In this document: piece by piece, positions 1 through 11,559 of the stretch
Layout of the letters: every line of letters begins with the position of its first letter
Numbering within the stretch: the first letter of the stretch is position 1
Notes under the pieces: generated by a model
Told to the model about the DNA's origin: nothing
Databases searched by the model: none
The model's input: only the letters and a program-made list of their open reading frames with translations
Assembly: GCA_009193035.1 (NCBI GenBank)
Contig: SWDT01000092.1
Location: 434,001-498,000 of the forward strand
DNA: 64,000 nucleotides
Direction of reading: 5' to 3'
Source: Halicephalobus mephisto
Lineage: Eukaryota > Nematoda > Chromadorea > Rhabditida > Panagrolaimidae
Made by a program: the position numbers and the translations under genes

Positions 1-259
1 AGCACTAAAACAATGTGAACCAAGATGACGGCAATGATGGCTGAGTAAGTTGTGGAATCGCTTGAAGAGTATCCTAAGAACCCTGAAAGAGAGTTTTCAA
101 GCAAAGAAGTAGGTAAAGACACTGACCTTCGAACACATACATCTTCAGAATGAACATGGATCCTAAAGGAATCAGTAAAATCACGACACTGTAGGCAAGC
201 AGATTCTTAATAGCATTATGGACGTTCTTGTCTTTGAAAACAGGAATAATATCATCCAT
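1..259 (-). CDS. VMA21: VMA21-like V-ATPase assembly factor, first copy (3' end outside window)
   Basis: VMA21 is a small ER membrane chaperone with two membrane spans that helps assemble the V0 sector of the vacuolar H+-ATPase. The first exon (259 down to 127) begins MDDIIPVF and holds a hydrophobic span ending in MYVFEG, close to the YIFEG that follows span 1 in animal VMA21. A 44-bp intron (126-83) leads to an exon with a second span (residues SAIIAVILVHIVLVL) that runs off the window, so the C-terminus and any KKXX retrieval signal cannot be seen. The ATG follows directly on a TTCAG acceptor-like site. A paralogue lies 163 bp upstream on the same strand, which suggests a shared transcript. 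Family call seen in sequence; function inferred from the family. Confidence 0.8.
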
Positions 260-422
260 CTGAAGGCAAAATTAATAAGAAAATTAAAGAAAAAGGTATT
301 AAACTTGAAAACAACAAGTCCTCAACATGCAACCATAATCACCAGTTTCATGGCTACCGTATAATATATGGAATGAATCTAAAAGTGAGTGCTAATATGG
401 ATATTTACAAAGATTGATTATA
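260..422 (-). other. Short intercistronic gap between the two VMA21-like genes
   Basis: This is 163 bp between the stop of the upstream VMA21 paralogue and the ATG of the downstream one. It ends in a pyrimidine-rich TTGCCTTCAG immediately before the downstream ATG. Spacing and acceptor fit a nematode operon resolved by trans-splicing; this is inference from the layout. Confidence 0.45.
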
Positions 423-1059
423 TTAATCGTCCTTTTTGCAGGCATCCTTGACTCGCTTCTCAATGGACTGCTCGTCTTTGTAAGCAAAGAAGATAAACAA
501 GGCAACAATAAGGTAAACCTCGATAATAGCGACAATCCCGGAGTAAAGCATATCCGTCGAACTATCATATTCTGAAAACAATATACGGCAATTACTGACA
601 AATGACCTGTACTGGTTTTCTTACCATTAAACACATGATAGTAGCAAATATACATAGAGCTGAAGGGAATAACGACGAGCAGAACACTGAAGTAAATCAG
701 CATGACGAAGGCTTTAGCTCGAGTCTCTGGAGTATAGATGGCATCATACTCGGCTTGAGAAAGAGGTTTCGGCTCGACATTCATGGTCTCCGAACCAAAG
801 AGAGGGGCTTCGTCATCTTCTTGAGGTTGTTCAGGGACATTTTTCTCCGACTTGTTGCTGACCAGTGATTTCTTGCTTCCGACTGACGATCTTCTGCTTC
901 CAGCAGAAGCGACAGACTCAGTGTCTAAATTACAACTCGAACAGTGAAGGGTAAAGGAATCAAAGACCAACCAGTCAACCCGGACTCCTTGGGATCAATG
1001 ATTTCTGCATCGGAAATGGTTGAAGCACTCTTCTTACGCTCTTCAGTAATGTCTTCCAT
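423..1059 (-). CDS. VMA21: VMA21-like protein with long Ser-rich N-terminus and KKDD retrieval tail
   Basis: Three exons (1059-972, 924-625, 571-423) give 178 aa. Residues 1 to about 95 are hydrophilic, rich in Ser and Lys, then acidic; VMA21 proteins of fungi and mammals lack such an extension. Two hydrophobic spans follow (about 99-122 and 137-159), separated by YYHVFNEYDSS, which matches the short loop after span 1 in VMA21. The protein ends KKDD, a textbook KKXX ER-retrieval signal, as VMA21 has in yeast. The introns are 47 and 53 bp. The ATG directly follows TTTTTCAG, so either a 5' UTR intron or a trans-splice site precedes it. The Ser-rich extension could be a phosphorylated regulatory region (inference). 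It could be a diverged V-ATPase assembly factor specialised by tissue. Confidence 0.82.
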
Positions 1060-1406
1060 CTGAAAAATGAGGAATTAATAGGAATTCATATATCAACAAA
1101 GTAGAAAAACATCAGATATTCGGAAACAATTCATGGCTAGCACGAGTCTAAATTCCACCCATTCGTGTCAGGAGTTTCGAGTCGGGAACACAGATCATTT
1201 GGAATCATCTGCATTTTATATATTCGAAATCGTCGTCGTCATTTTGTCGTGGATTTGCATGCTTTTAGTTCCGTCGTTCACATGATTCTCCGATAGTATC
1301 CGTTCTAAATCCCTTAGGAATGATCAATTATCATACTGATTTCTTCGTTAGAACTTAATCCACGTTACATGTTTCATTTCTTACGATTATTCAATTACAG
1401 ACTCAG

Positions 1407-2511
1407 ATGCTCCGAAGTCATTGTTTTCTTCGTCAGCTTTCTTATTCCAGCCAATGTAGTGCTGCTAGACCCATCCTGCCCGACGGCCCGTCTTTAGGGG
1501 ATTTCATAAATGGCGAAGTTGACTTGACGAAGAAAACGAAGCAAGGTCGATTGAGGTTGCCTGATTGGTTGAAGCGTGATGCTCTGACGAGTAATCAGAA
1601 TCAACTAAAAATGAAGAAACAGTTGAGAGGATTGAAGTTAGCGACAGTTTGCGAGGAAGCCCGATGTCCGAACATCGGGGAATGCTGGGGAGGAGCTGAT
1701 GATGCTCCATCAACCGCCACAATCATGTTGATGGGAGACACGTGCACAAGGGGTTGTCGATTTTGCTCCGTAAAAACAGCCAGAAATCCCGGTAAATTGG
1801 ATCCTCTCGAACCCATCAATACTGCCAAGGCTGTTTCCAGCTGGGGTGTCGATTACATTGTACTCACCTCTGTTGATCGGTTGGTGTTTTCTACAACAAT
1901 ATTATTGGTATGTTTTTATTTTTAGGGACGATTTGCCAGATGCAGGTGCTTCTCATATCGCCGAAACGGTTAGATGTCTGAAGAAGGAATGCCCCCATAT
2001 TCTCGTCGAATGTTTAGTTCCTGATTTCTCCGGGATGAAGTCAAGTGTCGAGGAAATTGCTCATTCTGGGTTGGAAGTATATGCTCACAACCTGGAGACA
2101 GTTCGTAGACTGACTCCCTGGGTTCGTGATCCCCGAGCCAAATACGATCAATCATTGTCGACTTTAGAACACGCAAAGAAAACCAATCAAAACCTGATTA
2201 CAAAAAGTTCTTTGATGTTGGGACTTGGAGAAACAGATGAGGAGATTGAGCAAGCCTTGGTGGATTTGAGGAATGCCGGAGTTGAAGCTCTCACTCTTGG
2301 TCAGTATATGCAGCCAACTAAACGTCATTTGTTAGTCAAAGAATGGGTCACTCCCCAGAAGTTTGATTACTGGAAGCAAAGAGGTGATGACTTGGGATTC
2401 CTATATACAGCTTCTGGTCCATTAGTAAGGTCATCTTATCGAGCCGGCGAATTCTACTTGAAGAACGTTATTGAGGGTCGGAAGAAGGCTGCCGCTGAAG
2501 TCAGAACTTGA
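1407..2511 (+). CDS. LIAS: Lipoyl synthase, mitochondrial
   Basis: This radical-SAM enzyme inserts two sulfurs into protein-bound octanoate to make lipoate for pyruvate and 2-oxoglutarate dehydrogenases and the glycine cleavage system, in the mitochondrial matrix. Two exons (1407-1879, 1926-2511) join to 352 aa. The N-terminus is Arg/Ser-rich like a mitochondrial presequence. The auxiliary-cluster cysteines appear as [12 protein letters not shown] (from about residue 82), followed by the radical-SAM motif CTRGCRFC (about residue 112). Family signatures [29 protein letters not shown] and [14 protein letters not shown] are all present, so it should be active. The 46-bp intron splits the Arg codon of SVDR. 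RGP1 begins 146 bp downstream on the same strand, so the two may be co-transcribed. Confidence 0.96.
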
Positions 2512-2657
2512 ATTACTGTGATATGTTGCCATATAAATGATAGGACTATGCTTACAAAGAGAACAAGTAATAGAAGATCTGATTTGGAAATAACTGGTTC
2601 TTAATCCTTATACTTGTTGACAATGTTGTCATATTTGTATTTCCTAATTTAGGTCTC
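2512..2657 (+). other. Short intercistronic gap LIAS-RGP1
   Basis: The gap from the LIAS stop to the RGP1 ATG is 146 bp and ends in a T-rich stretch with CCTAATTTAG five bases before the ATG. There is little room for a separate promoter. This fits a two-gene operon with trans-splicing onto RGP1; no transcript evidence is available here. Confidence 0.45.
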
Positions 2658-3873
2658 ATGATAGGCATCCGGGTTGATGCCTATGTGCAACGGGAGAATG
2701 CGATTTACCTTACTGGGGAAGCGGTAACTGTCAACATCAGTTTGAGGAATGTAGTACAGGTTAAGAATTCTCTAGCTTGGGGATGTGCTCAACTTCACTG
2801 TGATCAAATACTGGGGAAATCTGGAGTCCCTACAGTGGACGACAAGGCCAAATCAGCCAAGCAAGATGCCTTGACATCTTTGCCGACCGGGAAAACTTCT
2901 CTTTATTCATCAAAGCCAGCCATTATTTTCTGCGATATTCAGTTGAATCCATCAGAGGTTTTAGAATACTCTGCTTCTTTTGATATTCCTCCTAATCACC
3001 CTCCATCTTTCAAAGGCAACTACATCAAGTACAACTGGTACATTACTGTAGCTGTTCAACATGTGGATGCCCCTGTTAAAATGTTACAATTGCCGCTACG
3101 GGTTATCAACCTCTCTATTCCTATAGATTTGCCTATCCATTCCAATGAAAATCCGTTCTTGGATGAAGCAACGAAAAAGTAGGCTTATTTAATATCAGTT
3201 CAATTTGTATGATTAATTTTTAGTCCACCAATGTTGGAGTTTGCTAAAAGTGCAATTGATGAAGTTACATCTCCCAGGATCCATAAATATTACAAAATCA
3301 ACGATGGAAATGCTTCTTTTGCAACAGTGACATTTTTTAAGAATGTTTTTAAATTGGGAGATGATATAACATGCAGAATAACGTTCGATAACTCCTCAAA
3401 GGTCAAGTGCTCCGTGGTAAGTAAGTTGCACAGAAATTGGTTAGAAATCACAACTTGCAGGTGACAGTCAGATTGGAAACTGTTGAGGAAGATTTACTGA
3501 ATATTGACAATGCTCCATTTGTTCACATACATGAAATTAAGTACATCGTTACCATGTTTATGAAAGAGTGTCATTGTGTGCTTTCTATTCCCGGAAATGG
3601 TGTCCCAGCTTTTGAAAACAACCTAGGTTTTTGTCTTTGATGACTGGTTAATGTGGGGTAATTTCAGTTAGACTAAGATGGCGACTCCATTTTGACTTTC
3701 TTGTTGGAAATGCCTCCTTAAAACCACCTAAAGTTGGAAGTACAAGCATTAACAAATCTTTCAACTGCGAGAGAATACCGTGGGATCATGGGATCACTGT
3801 ATTTGCGGCTAATCCCTTCAATGTCAATCTGGCTTATGGCCAATCATCGCAGAATGTTACAGACAATGTTTGA
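2658..3873 (+). CDS. RGP1: RGP1 homologue, RAB6A-GEF complex partner 2
   Basis: RGP1 pairs with RIC1 to activate Rab6/Ypt6 at the Golgi for retrograde traffic; it has an arrestin-like beta-sandwich fold. Four exons (2658-3178, 3224-3416, 3461-3626, 3668-3873) give 361 aa. Diagnostic stretches are LAWGCAQLHC near residue 40, IIFCDIQLNPSE near 95, PPSFKGNYIKY and LQLPLRV near 115-155, and LRWRLHFDF near the end, each matching the human protein. The introns are 45, 44 and 41 bp. Shorter C-terminally than human RGP1 (about 390 aa). It is the downstream member of a possible operon with LIAS. Confidence 0.88.
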
Positions 3874-6800
3874 TTAATCTTTGCAGATTTTTGTATTTTT
3901 GAATTTTTCAAAGATTATATTAATTGGGTTCTCTGATGCACTACATCAGAAGATAATTTATTTACGTAAAGTTTGCGTCAATTCACATAAAATTTACAGG
4001 TTCTTTTTTGTAAGATAAACCGCTTTTGTGCGACTATCTCCATTTTTAATTTCTTGCGAATGTAATGGATATTCCCTTCATGGGATAAACTTGATTTTGT
4101 TATTGATTCCCGACAATTAAAAAACCACATTATTATGGAAAATTAAAAATGGATGTTATTGCGGAGTTGTCTCGACACAGACCCCTAGAATCTTCCACCA
4201 ATTGATTGGGTTTTTATTTCAGATACTTGGAGAATTTTAATTGAATTCTAGAATGCTTTAATAACATTTAGGGGATTTTAAGTTTCGAAAGAATTTTAAT
4301 AATTGATAGATTTAGAATTCAGATAATCCATGTGCAGAAATAAAATTGTTCTTTCTGTTCTCCGTCATTTTGTACTGTATGTAGTTTTCGTGTTGGGACG
4401 TACAAACTTCAAATAAGTGATTACTTGCACGGCTCTCGAAAGATTCTGGATGCATTAGACTTTAATCTGTTCGTTTCCTGTCGCTGTTATAGCATTTTGA
4501 AACAGAATTGGTTACCTTGGTGCTAATGGCCTTTGGCACATTTCCGCTTGTCTAACTGTAACGGCCCCAATTAGTTGTTCAAAGAAGCTTAGGGCAATAT
4601 GGCTTTTTATATTTTCGCGAATTCTGTCTTGTCTGATTTTATTTCGAAACAAACATCGCTACGTCAGTTTTATCAATGATATTCGTACAAGAACGTTGTT
4701 TGCAGTCGTTTTTGACCGTAAATGTGATCCTTCCATTTGTGTTTGCTTTTTTAGGGACAATTCTGCCCAAATTATAACATTTATTCAAAACAGTTTAGTC
4801 CAAAATTCGCAATTAACGAAAACATTTAGTCTATTTCTAGAATTACTATTTGGACTTGGGTTGGAAGGGCAATCAAATGAAATTTATTATTGTGTTTGTT
4901 TTTTCAGTTTGTCACGTTTTCTAGACTTGGATTGTGTTTGACGTTTATTTCCATGGAACCTGGCTTTTGTTCGGAAGTCCCTAAATTTTAAAATTACAAA
5001 CCAGATATACCTTCTACAAAATCCGGTTAACCATACAGGTAAGCCAATCTTGTCTGAAAATAATTACGTCATTGGTCTATTTTTATTTTTAAACATTTTT
5101 ATACAAAGTAAATTTCGCGGGAGATAAGAGGATTCCCTGGGATATTCGAGAATCACACAGAAGATTCCAGGAGCTCCCAGAATCCAACGGAAATTCGTGG
5201 GGTCTTCTCCATTCACGTGAAGAGCTTTGGAATCACGTGAATACTTTCTGTAATTTCGTTAAATCCCTTGAGGTTCCCTGTAATTTGAAGACCCTAAGAA
5301 TCCCAAAGGTTCTGGTTTTTTGGAGTTCCCCAGAAGTTTTTCCAAGCATTCCACAACCACATGAAGACGTGGAATTTTCCATAATTTTGTTTCGAAATCT
5401 CTGGAATTCTGATTCCATGCCAACTCCCGGTCTTCTGGACTTTCTAGAACCCAATGTAAACTTCTGGAGTCATTGGAAATCAACAATTCTGAGTATTGGA
5501 AATTCATGTCGGGACCATTTTTGATAGTGTTGTTTCTTTTTGAATAGCATGACTAACACCCATGCCGAGACTGTTTCATAACAAGGGTCATTTCCAGTGT
5601 TTATGAGAATGCGATATTGATCCGGGAAGAAACTTGGCACGTGAGCCCGAGCCGTTCTCGCAAAAAGTGAACCTTGCGTTGAACTCTTTTCCACTTTTTT
5701 ACGTGTACTAGTTTTTACATCCTTCATTTCAACAACCCGACAAAAATTCCGAACGCACTTGCCCCTAGAAACTAAACAATATCAGAAGGACAGACGACGT
5801 TGCATAGCCTAGAATATCCTGCTGTGTTCGGCTGCAGTCTTCGCCATTGCCTTTCCCGCTCGTTGCCAGTCAAATACACTCGTAGGCAGGGATACGAACA
5901 ACCAGTCGACGTAAAAGTGTGCGACCGAATTTCTGTTTAGTTCTTTTTATTTCCTATTTTTTTTGCTTTCTTCCTTCTCACAACTGCATTGGAGCCCTGG
6001 TTTTTCAGTACTTTTTGGTTCCATGTTTCGTGCCAAAGCCGAGTTCTTCCCAAGGCTGCCCTACGGCACTGCCAGTCGTCAAGCCACGCTCCACCAGGGG
6101 TCTCGCAACTTCCAAGCACACGCCGTGTTGGGCAATTTTTCAATACGTTCTTTCGTTTGTTTTTTATTTTTGTCGTCTCATCTGCTGATTTTATTCCTCC
6201 AAAGCATTCTGGTTTTGTTTTTAAGGATAGTGCTTTAATTGAAAATCCCCGTTGTTTTTAAATTAGATGACAATGTAAAACATGGTTGCTGCAAAAAGTC
6301 GTGATAGGAGTTCTCCCGAGCAGAGAACCGTTATCAGGCCGTCGTTCACTTGAATCGATCGAGACTATCAGTACCTTCGTTGGCCAACTCAATTACAGTT
6401 TTCTTGAATTCTACCACCAGATTGGTCGTTGTTGAACTGGGTTTATTCGACCCGATTTCGAGTTCATATTCGCCCTGAGAGAGCAATTGTGCACTCTGCG
6501 CGAGAACTGACTTACCTTCCTATTTGTCTGGCCTTCCCTCAACCGGGTCCATACAATAGATGAAGTTGTGTTTACACGTTAACGAACAAGTAAGCGAAGC
6601 TGTCTATTAAGCCCCTGTTCTTTTGATCTTTATTGGTGTGGCGGTTGAAGGTTTATTTTTTAGTTTCCTTTCAATTGTTCGAGACTTGTTACTTAAAAAT
6701 GGGAGCCGTTGCACGTGATTTACGTCGGAATCGATAAACGATGGTTCATGTCCGTTGAGGAAGGGTCTAATCTTGCCTTAATGTCGTTGATAAGTAGCGA

Positions 6801-7164
6801 CATTTGGCAAACTAGGTCTTGGACGAAATTCAATGACGTTGGCTTGGGAGTCGGTCCAAAAGCAAACGACAACTGTTCCGTTCATTCAAGTCTTTTTTCA
6901 CGTTTGAATCGATGCTCTTGAAAGAGAAGTTCTCACTGCATCCTGATACGCACGTTTCAGTTTGATTAATGTTGCGAGAAGTGCAGGGACGAAATCGGGC
7001 AATATTGTTCATGTAGTAATCTGTCGACCTTGCGAGTTTTCTGTTCCCGCGGTTTTCCTTCTGAGACCTCATATCTCCGTTTAGACGGTAATAACCAGTC
7101 CAATCGATTCATCACGACGCTCCTAAATCCACCGGTCAATGAGGCAGCAGGTCCTCAAAACATC
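3874..7164. other. Non-coding stretch between RGP1 and MED15
   Basis: About 3.3 kb without a credible gene. All open frames lack homology and mostly lack a proper ATG. It should hold the RGP1 3' end, the MED15 promoter and its 5' UTR. Between 4,200 and 5,520 the DNA is rich in variants of TTCCAGAA / GGAATTT (see the repeat at 5101-5520). I see no tRNA or other RNA gene. Confidence 0.6.
5101..5520. repeat. Degenerate short-motif repeat field A
   Basis: The stretch is built from many imperfect copies of a 6-10 base theme on both strands, such as GGAATTC, TTCCAGAA, GAATCCC and AATTCTGG, roughly every 15-25 bases. It is not a clean tandem array. Field B at 12985-13600 has the same theme, so both probably derive from one decayed satellite-like family. 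Overlapping open frames here are by-products of the low complexity. Confidence 0.5.
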
Positions 7165-9558
7165 ATGGCAGACGAAGACTGGCCGTCACAGAGTTTCCGT
7201 GATCATGTAATTCACCGACTGTAAGTTGTCAATTGGAATTAGGCTCAGACGGAATTTGGTCTTCAGAGAACCCGAACTTGCTCGTAACAGACAAACCGCC
7301 CCGAATCTCCCTGTCCCCGGTGATGCTCGACAGGTCGAGGAGTACGTCTTCCAGAAATGCGGATCCAAAGACGAGTACATGAGGACCATCGCCAAGGTCA
7401 TCAACGCCATCAACTGCAACTCCAAGAGTGCTTCTGTGCCGACGATGATCGGCAATAGTGGCTTCAACGGGGGGTCCGGCGGCAGCAAGCAGTCCCCCAC
7501 CACCCAGACCGCGAACGCCCTCATGGGGGGTCAGAACAACTTCAAACCTCAGGTGTGTTTTCACCCCATAAGGAACCCCTTGCCCAAAAGAAATTACTTC
7601 CTCGGACGATTTTTCGATCACTGGCCCAATTGCTTACCTTTTAAGATTCCTCCCGATCCTCAGCCCACTCACCAGCAACAGCACCGTAACGACCTGCCGA
7701 GCAACGTTCGATATAACGCCCCCCCTCTCGGACAGCCTCCTCCGATGATCCATGCCTCCGGCAACACTCCCGTAAGCGCGAGTCAGCCCGTGAGTATGAT
7801 GAACTCGGGGCAGATGTCGCAGCCGATGCGTGGTCCTGGTGTCCATGTTCCGATGAACGGCCTCAACAATCAGTATTGTGAGTACAGCTGCTCTCTTTGG
7901 GTCTGATTGGTCTTTTCAGACGGTCAAGGAATGGTTTCTGGTCAACAGCCCGGTGTCCAGCCAGGAAGTCTGCCGAACTCGTCGCAAATGTATGAGATGA
8001 AGCCGAACGGGGGCTCCGTTCCGCAGCAGAGATGGTCGGGGATGCAGCAGACGAATCCTCAGATGTACCCCAATCAGCAAGCCCAGGGTATGCACCACGA
8101 TGTCCCGGGAAGGCAGATGTACGGGAGCAATCAGATGCAGCACATGTCCAGTCAACCGCCTTACCCGAACGTGAACAACGGGCCCCCCTCTGTCCTGGAG
8201 AATCTGGTCTCTGCTCCGAGTTTCTCGTCGTACTCGGACATGATGATCCCTCCGGGACCGGAAATCATGAGCAGTATCCGCAAACTAGGGTTCGAGAAGT
8301 ATTACTTGGATGCCGTTCGACGTCTCCAGCCCTACATTCAGGCCCTCAAGGCCAAGGGCAGTCAGCTCCCCCCCAGTGATCACAATCTGAATCGTATTGA
8401 CTACGCCCTGCATGTGATGAAGTTCGAGAAAATCGCCACTTACGATAACCTGCGCCACGTCGAGCAGTTTGTGCTGAATTTCTGCCGCGACGTCCAGCCT
8501 TACCCCGGTGCTCATCCGATGGACAGTATGCAGCCGAGCAACTTCAACTCAGGGGGACAGATGCAGATGGGTCAGCAGCCGATGCAGTGGCAGAGCAATC
8601 AGGGATGGGACGACAAGCAACCGATGTCCCAGCAAGCGTACGCGCACCAGCGACCGCCTCCATATATGCAGAACCAGTCGAAACCGATGATGCCTCCCGT
8701 GCAGAACTTGGGCTACCGCTCTGAGCCCATGCAACCCCAGCCATATCAGAACCAAGGGTACAGCCAGGATATGTACTCCATGAACCAGCCGATGTCCATC
8801 CAGTCGAGCTCCCACAGCAGTGTGAATCGCCCTCCAACGGGCGGGAATCCCAGCCTGCAGAATTCGATGATGAATCCGATGAGTACGAACCAGTCCATAT
8901 ACTCGGATATGAGCAACGACCCCATGCAGGGCACCTTCGACGACCTCTACGCCACGGTCGGCGATCTCGGTGGTCCCGACATGAACATGAGAACGTCCAT
9001 GAGCAGCGACCTGCCCAACGACGGACTGAGCATGATGAACACGTCGGGGGTGAGTGTCACTTCCACCCAGATTGGAGACGCTGCTTACAACGAGACCTAC
9101 GCTCTCGAGGACAGATTCGAGTTCGCCCCGGCGATGGAATCGAACCCCAATGGCTTCGTTCTCAAAGTCATCCTGAGTGAGTTCCCGGCGTTGGGGAAAG
9201 ACTAATCGTCCGTTTCAGAGCGCGCTTCCGTCCCTCCTCTCCAGCTGATCATTCCTCGAGGTTACCCGCAAATCCCCGTCCAGATCCAAAGACAAGCTCT
9301 CGACATCGGTACGTTGTGCTAATTGTACGGCAATAACGTTTGTTTTCAGACTCGTTCTATTATGACGATCTTCAAACTGCTATTCATGCTCAGTTTAGTA
9401 AATCCGCTCCCAGGACGATTACTCAGGCGTTGGATACTTGGGTTAGTCATTGCTTATTACTAGAGTTCTCTGCGGAGTTGCGACGTTCTCTGGGTTTAAC
9501 GAGAGCGACGGGATATCTTGGGAATTCGGGGAAGCGTGGGTCGATATATGGATCCTAG
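7165..9558 (+). CDS. MED15: Mediator subunit 15 (MDT-15-like) with KIX domain
   Basis: MED15 is the Mediator tail subunit whose KIX domain binds activators such as SREBP and nuclear receptors; in nematodes MDT-15 controls lipid and stress genes. Six exons (7165-7220, 7267-7552, 7646-7877, 7920-9176, 9219-9308, 9350-9558) give about 709 aa. The KIX domain is residues 4 to about 80 ([11 protein letters not shown], then [14 protein letters not shown]). A long Gln/Met/Pro-rich middle follows. A conserved helix region near 330-400 includes [16 protein letters not shown]. The C-terminal fold has [19 protein letters not shown] and ends around QALDTW. The 93-bp third intron is open and in frame, so retention would add 31 residues. 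The last 40 residues after DTW are not conserved, and another C-terminus by splicing is possible. Confidence 0.9.
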
Positions 9559-9700
9559 CTTCGGGGTTTCTGGCTTGCAAGAGCACGATTTTACCGAGTA
9601 CCTATTTCAGGACAACATCGTCAGTGAGTTTTACACGTCTCAAGCGAACTCCGACGGATATAACGAGTTGCTCTCCGCGAACTACAACGACATTATTTAA
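9548..9700 (+). CDS. Small open frame overlapping the MED15 3' end
   Basis: An ATG-started 50-codon frame, acidic and aromatic ([18 protein letters not shown] at its start), overlaps the MED15 stop in another frame. Its composition looks protein-like, so it may be a real alternative MED15 tail reached by splicing, but no in-phase donor and acceptor pair was found. Otherwise it is 3' UTR. No family recognised. Confidence 0.2.
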   Translation: MDPSFGVSGLQEHDFTEYLFQDNIVSEFYTSQANSDGYNELLSANYNDII

Positions 9701-11559
9701 CGGCGTCTCGATCTCCGTTGAGATGATCTACACGGGATTTTGTACAGTTTCTAGCCTCCGCGAATGAGTTCAAGAATGCTTTTTATTTGCACCAATAGAC
9801 TACGGTCACTCCATTACTTGCTTGTTTCAGGTCTTTATTTGTGATAACGAGGTTTTTCGAGTCGGAACTATCTATTTAGAACATAGTTGATTCCATGTAG
9901 TAGACATGGTCTTATTTCCTTCTATACAGAATGTCTTGAACAGAGTCTTACGTTACTTGTGATACAAAATATTCCCCTAACACCAGTTTTAGAATTTCCT
10001 TGTTGTATACGTGTCTCTAAGTATGTACATTTTATACTCTGTGTAGAGTGGATGTTAGAGATTACCAGTCCCGCTATCAATATTACGGACAAAATTATAT
10101 TTGTGAACGAAATAATCATTGTTGTTTGCATCGTACTTTTGAATTTGGAGATGATGCGTCTATAAAATACAGTTTATAATTGGAATTCGGTGGGTCTGGG
10201 GAAAGTTGCTGCGTAATTCGATCGGTGCGGTGTTATGGCCGGCTCTGCCTCTTCTCCATGGTTGTCGTGTGACGTTTGCTCTTCTACTCGCGCTGGTTAT
10301 GGACTTTTGGTCTTTTAATCGGGTTCAATGCTCGGAGAGACTGATCCAAAGTGGAAAAAAAGGTCTTCTGACATCGGAAAATGTTGCAGAGTTGCAATCA
10401 TTCTGTCCGCAAGAAACAGTGGGTGTAGGTACATGTGCGCCCACGAGACTATCAATGAAGGGCCTGGCGAGATGCTGATCTACAGAAAGTGAGTTCTCAT
10501 GGGACCGAGAGATCAGGAACGGAAAACGCATCGATAAGAGTTCGTTTTATTGAATTCCCTTTGGAACGAAGTGAAAAACTTAATACGATTGGTCGATTTA
10601 ACTTCGACGGTTTAGTGGTTGGGTGAGAAGATTGGTATCATGGGGGACTTTGAGGTGCTGAAATTCGGACTCCAGGAGCAACGATTGTCTCTAACAATGC
10701 TTGAGTAGGCAGGTACTGTTAAGGGTGCTTAAGGAGGTCAAGTGGATTAATGGTACTTGAGGAGGTTTAAAGACGCTAATACCCGCGGACCAGAGGCATG
10801 ATAATGACGCGTTGATCAGGTGTCTCTCCAGTTGTTTTCTCCGGGTGGTGGGAGAGCTCCAAACAAGGCAGAGGAAGTTTGGAAAATAAGGGACTTCATA
10901 ATGAGGAAGTTTTCACTTCTTCGAATTAATGACCCGAGAAAGCAAAGAATGGCTTTTTGAAAACAAAAAGATAAAATTTTACAAAGCAGGCTGATTTAAA
11001 TTCCAAATGATTCAATTGCTTTCGAGATTATTCATGCCAATTAGTCACGGCATTTCTTTTTGCTTTTGACTTTGGAGGAATCATGCAATTTTCATGTTTT
11101 CCTCTATGGAAATGTATCTGTCGACGGAGATGCCGATGATGAAAATCCACTGCATCAGCTATTCTCCCGGAGGAAATTTCTCGACTCCTCTCTCAGTCAA
11201 CAAACCTGGAATGACTGGGAATGCTCACTTCGTCCGCCGACTGCACTCGGAGGACTTAGCGCACACGCTTTTAGAACTTGTTTGTTTGTTTGTTGCAATT
11301 CCAAGCAGATTCTCCTTTGTGGATGGACTCGCTTGTTCGTGCTTTCAGCTCACCTGAAGTCCTCCCCTAGTTTAATTGGCGATTGGAAATGGTCCAAGAG
11401 GTGGATGAACTTGGCTTCTCGCATTTCCCTCGATTCGGCTTTGTTCGAAGAGAAACTTCTCGATCCTCGATGTCTAGCGTGGCTCTATTCATAGCGGAAT
11501 AATTTGCTCGAGTCAGGTCCTCAAACATCGTTATCAATTTTGTCTTTTTAGACAGCAGA
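9559..11559. other. Gene-poor stretch between MED15 and the small heat-shock gene
   Basis: Two kb with no recognisable gene. It should contain the MED15 3' UTR and the promoter of the downstream gene. Open frames at about 10206-10478 and 11060-11494 have no ATG at a sensible place, overlap equally open frames, and match nothing I know. Confidence 0.55.

Noticed and set aside
10206..10478. 90-codon frame with a hydrophobic part and several Cys
   Set aside because: No ATG before the hydrophobic segment and another frame in the same place is as plausible.
11060..11494. Open frames upstream of the small heat-shock gene
   Set aside because: Two frames compete, neither joins in phase to the heat-shock exons, and no homology is seen.
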